7,062 nt of DNA from Oscillospiraceae bacterium (GTDB taxonomy: Bacteria; Bacillota; Clostridia; Oscillospirales; Acutalibacteraceae). The number at the start of each line of letters is the position of its first letter. The first letter of the stretch is position 1. The stretch is from the NCBI GenBank assembly GCA_902782805.1, contig CACZON010000097.1:1-7062 (forward strand), in the 5' to 3' direction. The notes beneath the pieces are model-generated. The model had not been told where the DNA came from. It did no database searches and was given only the letters and a program-made list of their open reading frames with translations. The position numbers and the translations under genes are program-made. Positions 6,369 through 7,062 of this stretch are shown piece after piece.

Positions 6369-6428
6369 ATGAAAATCTTTTGTTCCGATCGAAGGATTGT
6401 TGATAATTTAAGGAGGAAAAACACATGA
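6369..6428 (+). CDS. Possible 19-residue leader peptide
   Basis: An ATG at 6369 is preceded by GAGG with a 5-nt spacer and opens a 19-codon frame (MKIFCSDRRIVDNLRRKNT). Its TGA overlaps the start codon of the following binding-protein gene as ATGA. The arrangement would allow translational coupling, and the peptide is rich in Arg and Lys. Against it: the frame is short, no homolog can be judged, and the SD-overlapping part may simply be the untranslated leader. The first binding-protein gene has no counterpart. Confidence 0.25.
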   Translation: MKIFCSDRRIVDNLRRKNT

Positions 6429-7062
6429 AAAAAGCACTGGCACTTATCCTGGCGCTGTGCTTGATCTTCGTCCTTGCTGCTTGCTCGAAATCCGAAGGCA
6501 GCAGCTCCGGCGGATCGAGCACGCCCACAAGTTCCGGCGATGCCCCGACCGAGAAGAAGGACACGATTGCGAAGTTCGAAAACCCGGTTACGGTAACGTT
6601 CTGGAACGGCTGGACCGGCCCTGACGGCGAACTTCTGAAACAGCTCGTTGATGAATACAACAGCAAGAATCAGAAGAACGTCACGGTCGACATGGACTGC
6701 ATGCAGTTTGCTTCCCTTCAGGAGAAGCTGGCTACAGCGATCGCATCCCATACCTGCCCGAACCTGCACCTCGGTTTTGCAGTCGGCGAGTATCAGATGC
6801 GCCACATTTACATCCCGATCGACGATATCTTCACGAAGACGGTTCTGAGAAAAGAAGATTTCGTTCCGGAGATCCTTCAGGCCTGCACGGCTGACGACGG
6901 CCATATCTATGGCATTCCTTTCCAGGTAACCTCTCAGTTCGTTTACTGGAATAAGGACCTGTTCACACAGGCCGGACTCGATCCTGAAAAGGGCGTTCCG
7001 GAGTGGGAAGACGTCATCACTGCTGCGAAGGCGATCGACGCCCTCGGCGGCAACATCACCGG
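6425..7062 (+). CDS. ABC transporter family 1 extracellular solute-binding lipoprotein, second copy (3' end outside window)
   Basis: The first 212 codons are present. The start is the ATG at 6425, with AAGGAGG at 6410-6416 and an 8-nt spacer. The signal peptide ends in the lipobox LAAC with Cys20, followed by a Ser/Thr/Gly-rich spacer (21-49) longer than in the first copy. The mature part begins VTVTFWNGWTGPDG (55-68) and carries YGIPFQ (162-167) and YWNKDLFTQAGLDP (174-187). Hand alignment with the first copy gives roughly two-thirds identity over the shared mature region, so they are paralogs from duplication. Differences cluster at residues 81-92, 119-129 and 151-161, some of which may line the ligand cleft, suggesting related but not identical ligands. 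Permease genes may follow outside the window; if so, both binding proteins could feed one transporter. It has its own promoter and a long structured leader. Confidence 0.9.
   Translation, partial: MKKALALILALCLIFVLAACSKSEGSSSGGSSTPTSSGDAPTEKKDTIAKFENPVTVTFWNGWTGPDGELLKQLVDEYNSKNQKNVTVDMDCMQFASLQEKLATAIASHTCPNLHLGFAVGEYQMRHIYIPIDDIFTKTVLRKEDFVPEILQACTADDGHIYGIPFQVTSQFVYWNKDLFTQAGLDPEKGVPEWEDVITAAKAIDALGGNIT

Overview
The window looks like a piece of a chromosome from a low-to-moderate-GC Gram-positive gut or rumen clostridium. The evidence is the lipoprotein signal peptides with a Ser/Gly-rich spacer, sigma-A-like promoters (TTGACT / TATGAT), strong GGAGG ribosome binding sites, and intracellular carbohydrate esterases beside ABC sugar-binding proteins. 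This taxonomic guess is inference from gene style, not from a marker gene.

Left part (1-4189, minus strand): four tandem paralogous genes read leftwards. Each encodes a CE1-type esterase with an N-terminal E-set/CBM48-like domain and an alpha/beta-hydrolase domain. Each has its own strong ribosome binding site, and the genes are separated by a 4-bp ATGA overlap, 19 bp and 12 bp, so they are almost certainly one operon. The leftmost gene runs off the window after 219 codons. None has a signal peptide, so they should act in the cytoplasm on imported acylated (acetylated or feruloylated) oligosaccharides. Sequence signatures alternate A-B-A-B along the array, as if a two-gene unit had been duplicated.

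Middle (4190-4592): a 403-bp divergent control region. It holds a minus-strand promoter with a cre-like (CcpA/LacI-family) site over the predicted start, several inverted repeats, and a plus-strand promoter with a hairpin-containing leader.

Right part (4593-7062, plus strand): a complete family 1 solute-binding lipoprotein, a strong intrinsic terminator, then a second paralogous solute-binding lipoprotein that runs off the right edge. The second gene has its own promoter, almost the same as the first, but a very different leader of about 175 nt. That leader has several hairpins, including a terminator-like hairpin with six T's that could be an attenuator, and a possible 19-codon leader peptide coupled to the gene by an ATGA overlap.

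Likely joint role: the binding proteins capture an oligosaccharide outside the cell, permeases not in this window import it, and the cytoplasmic esterases remove acyl decorations so that glycosidases can finish degradation. I see no defence system, mobile element, CRISPR array, tRNA or rRNA. The most unusual points are the four-copy esterase array and the structured leader of the second binding protein.
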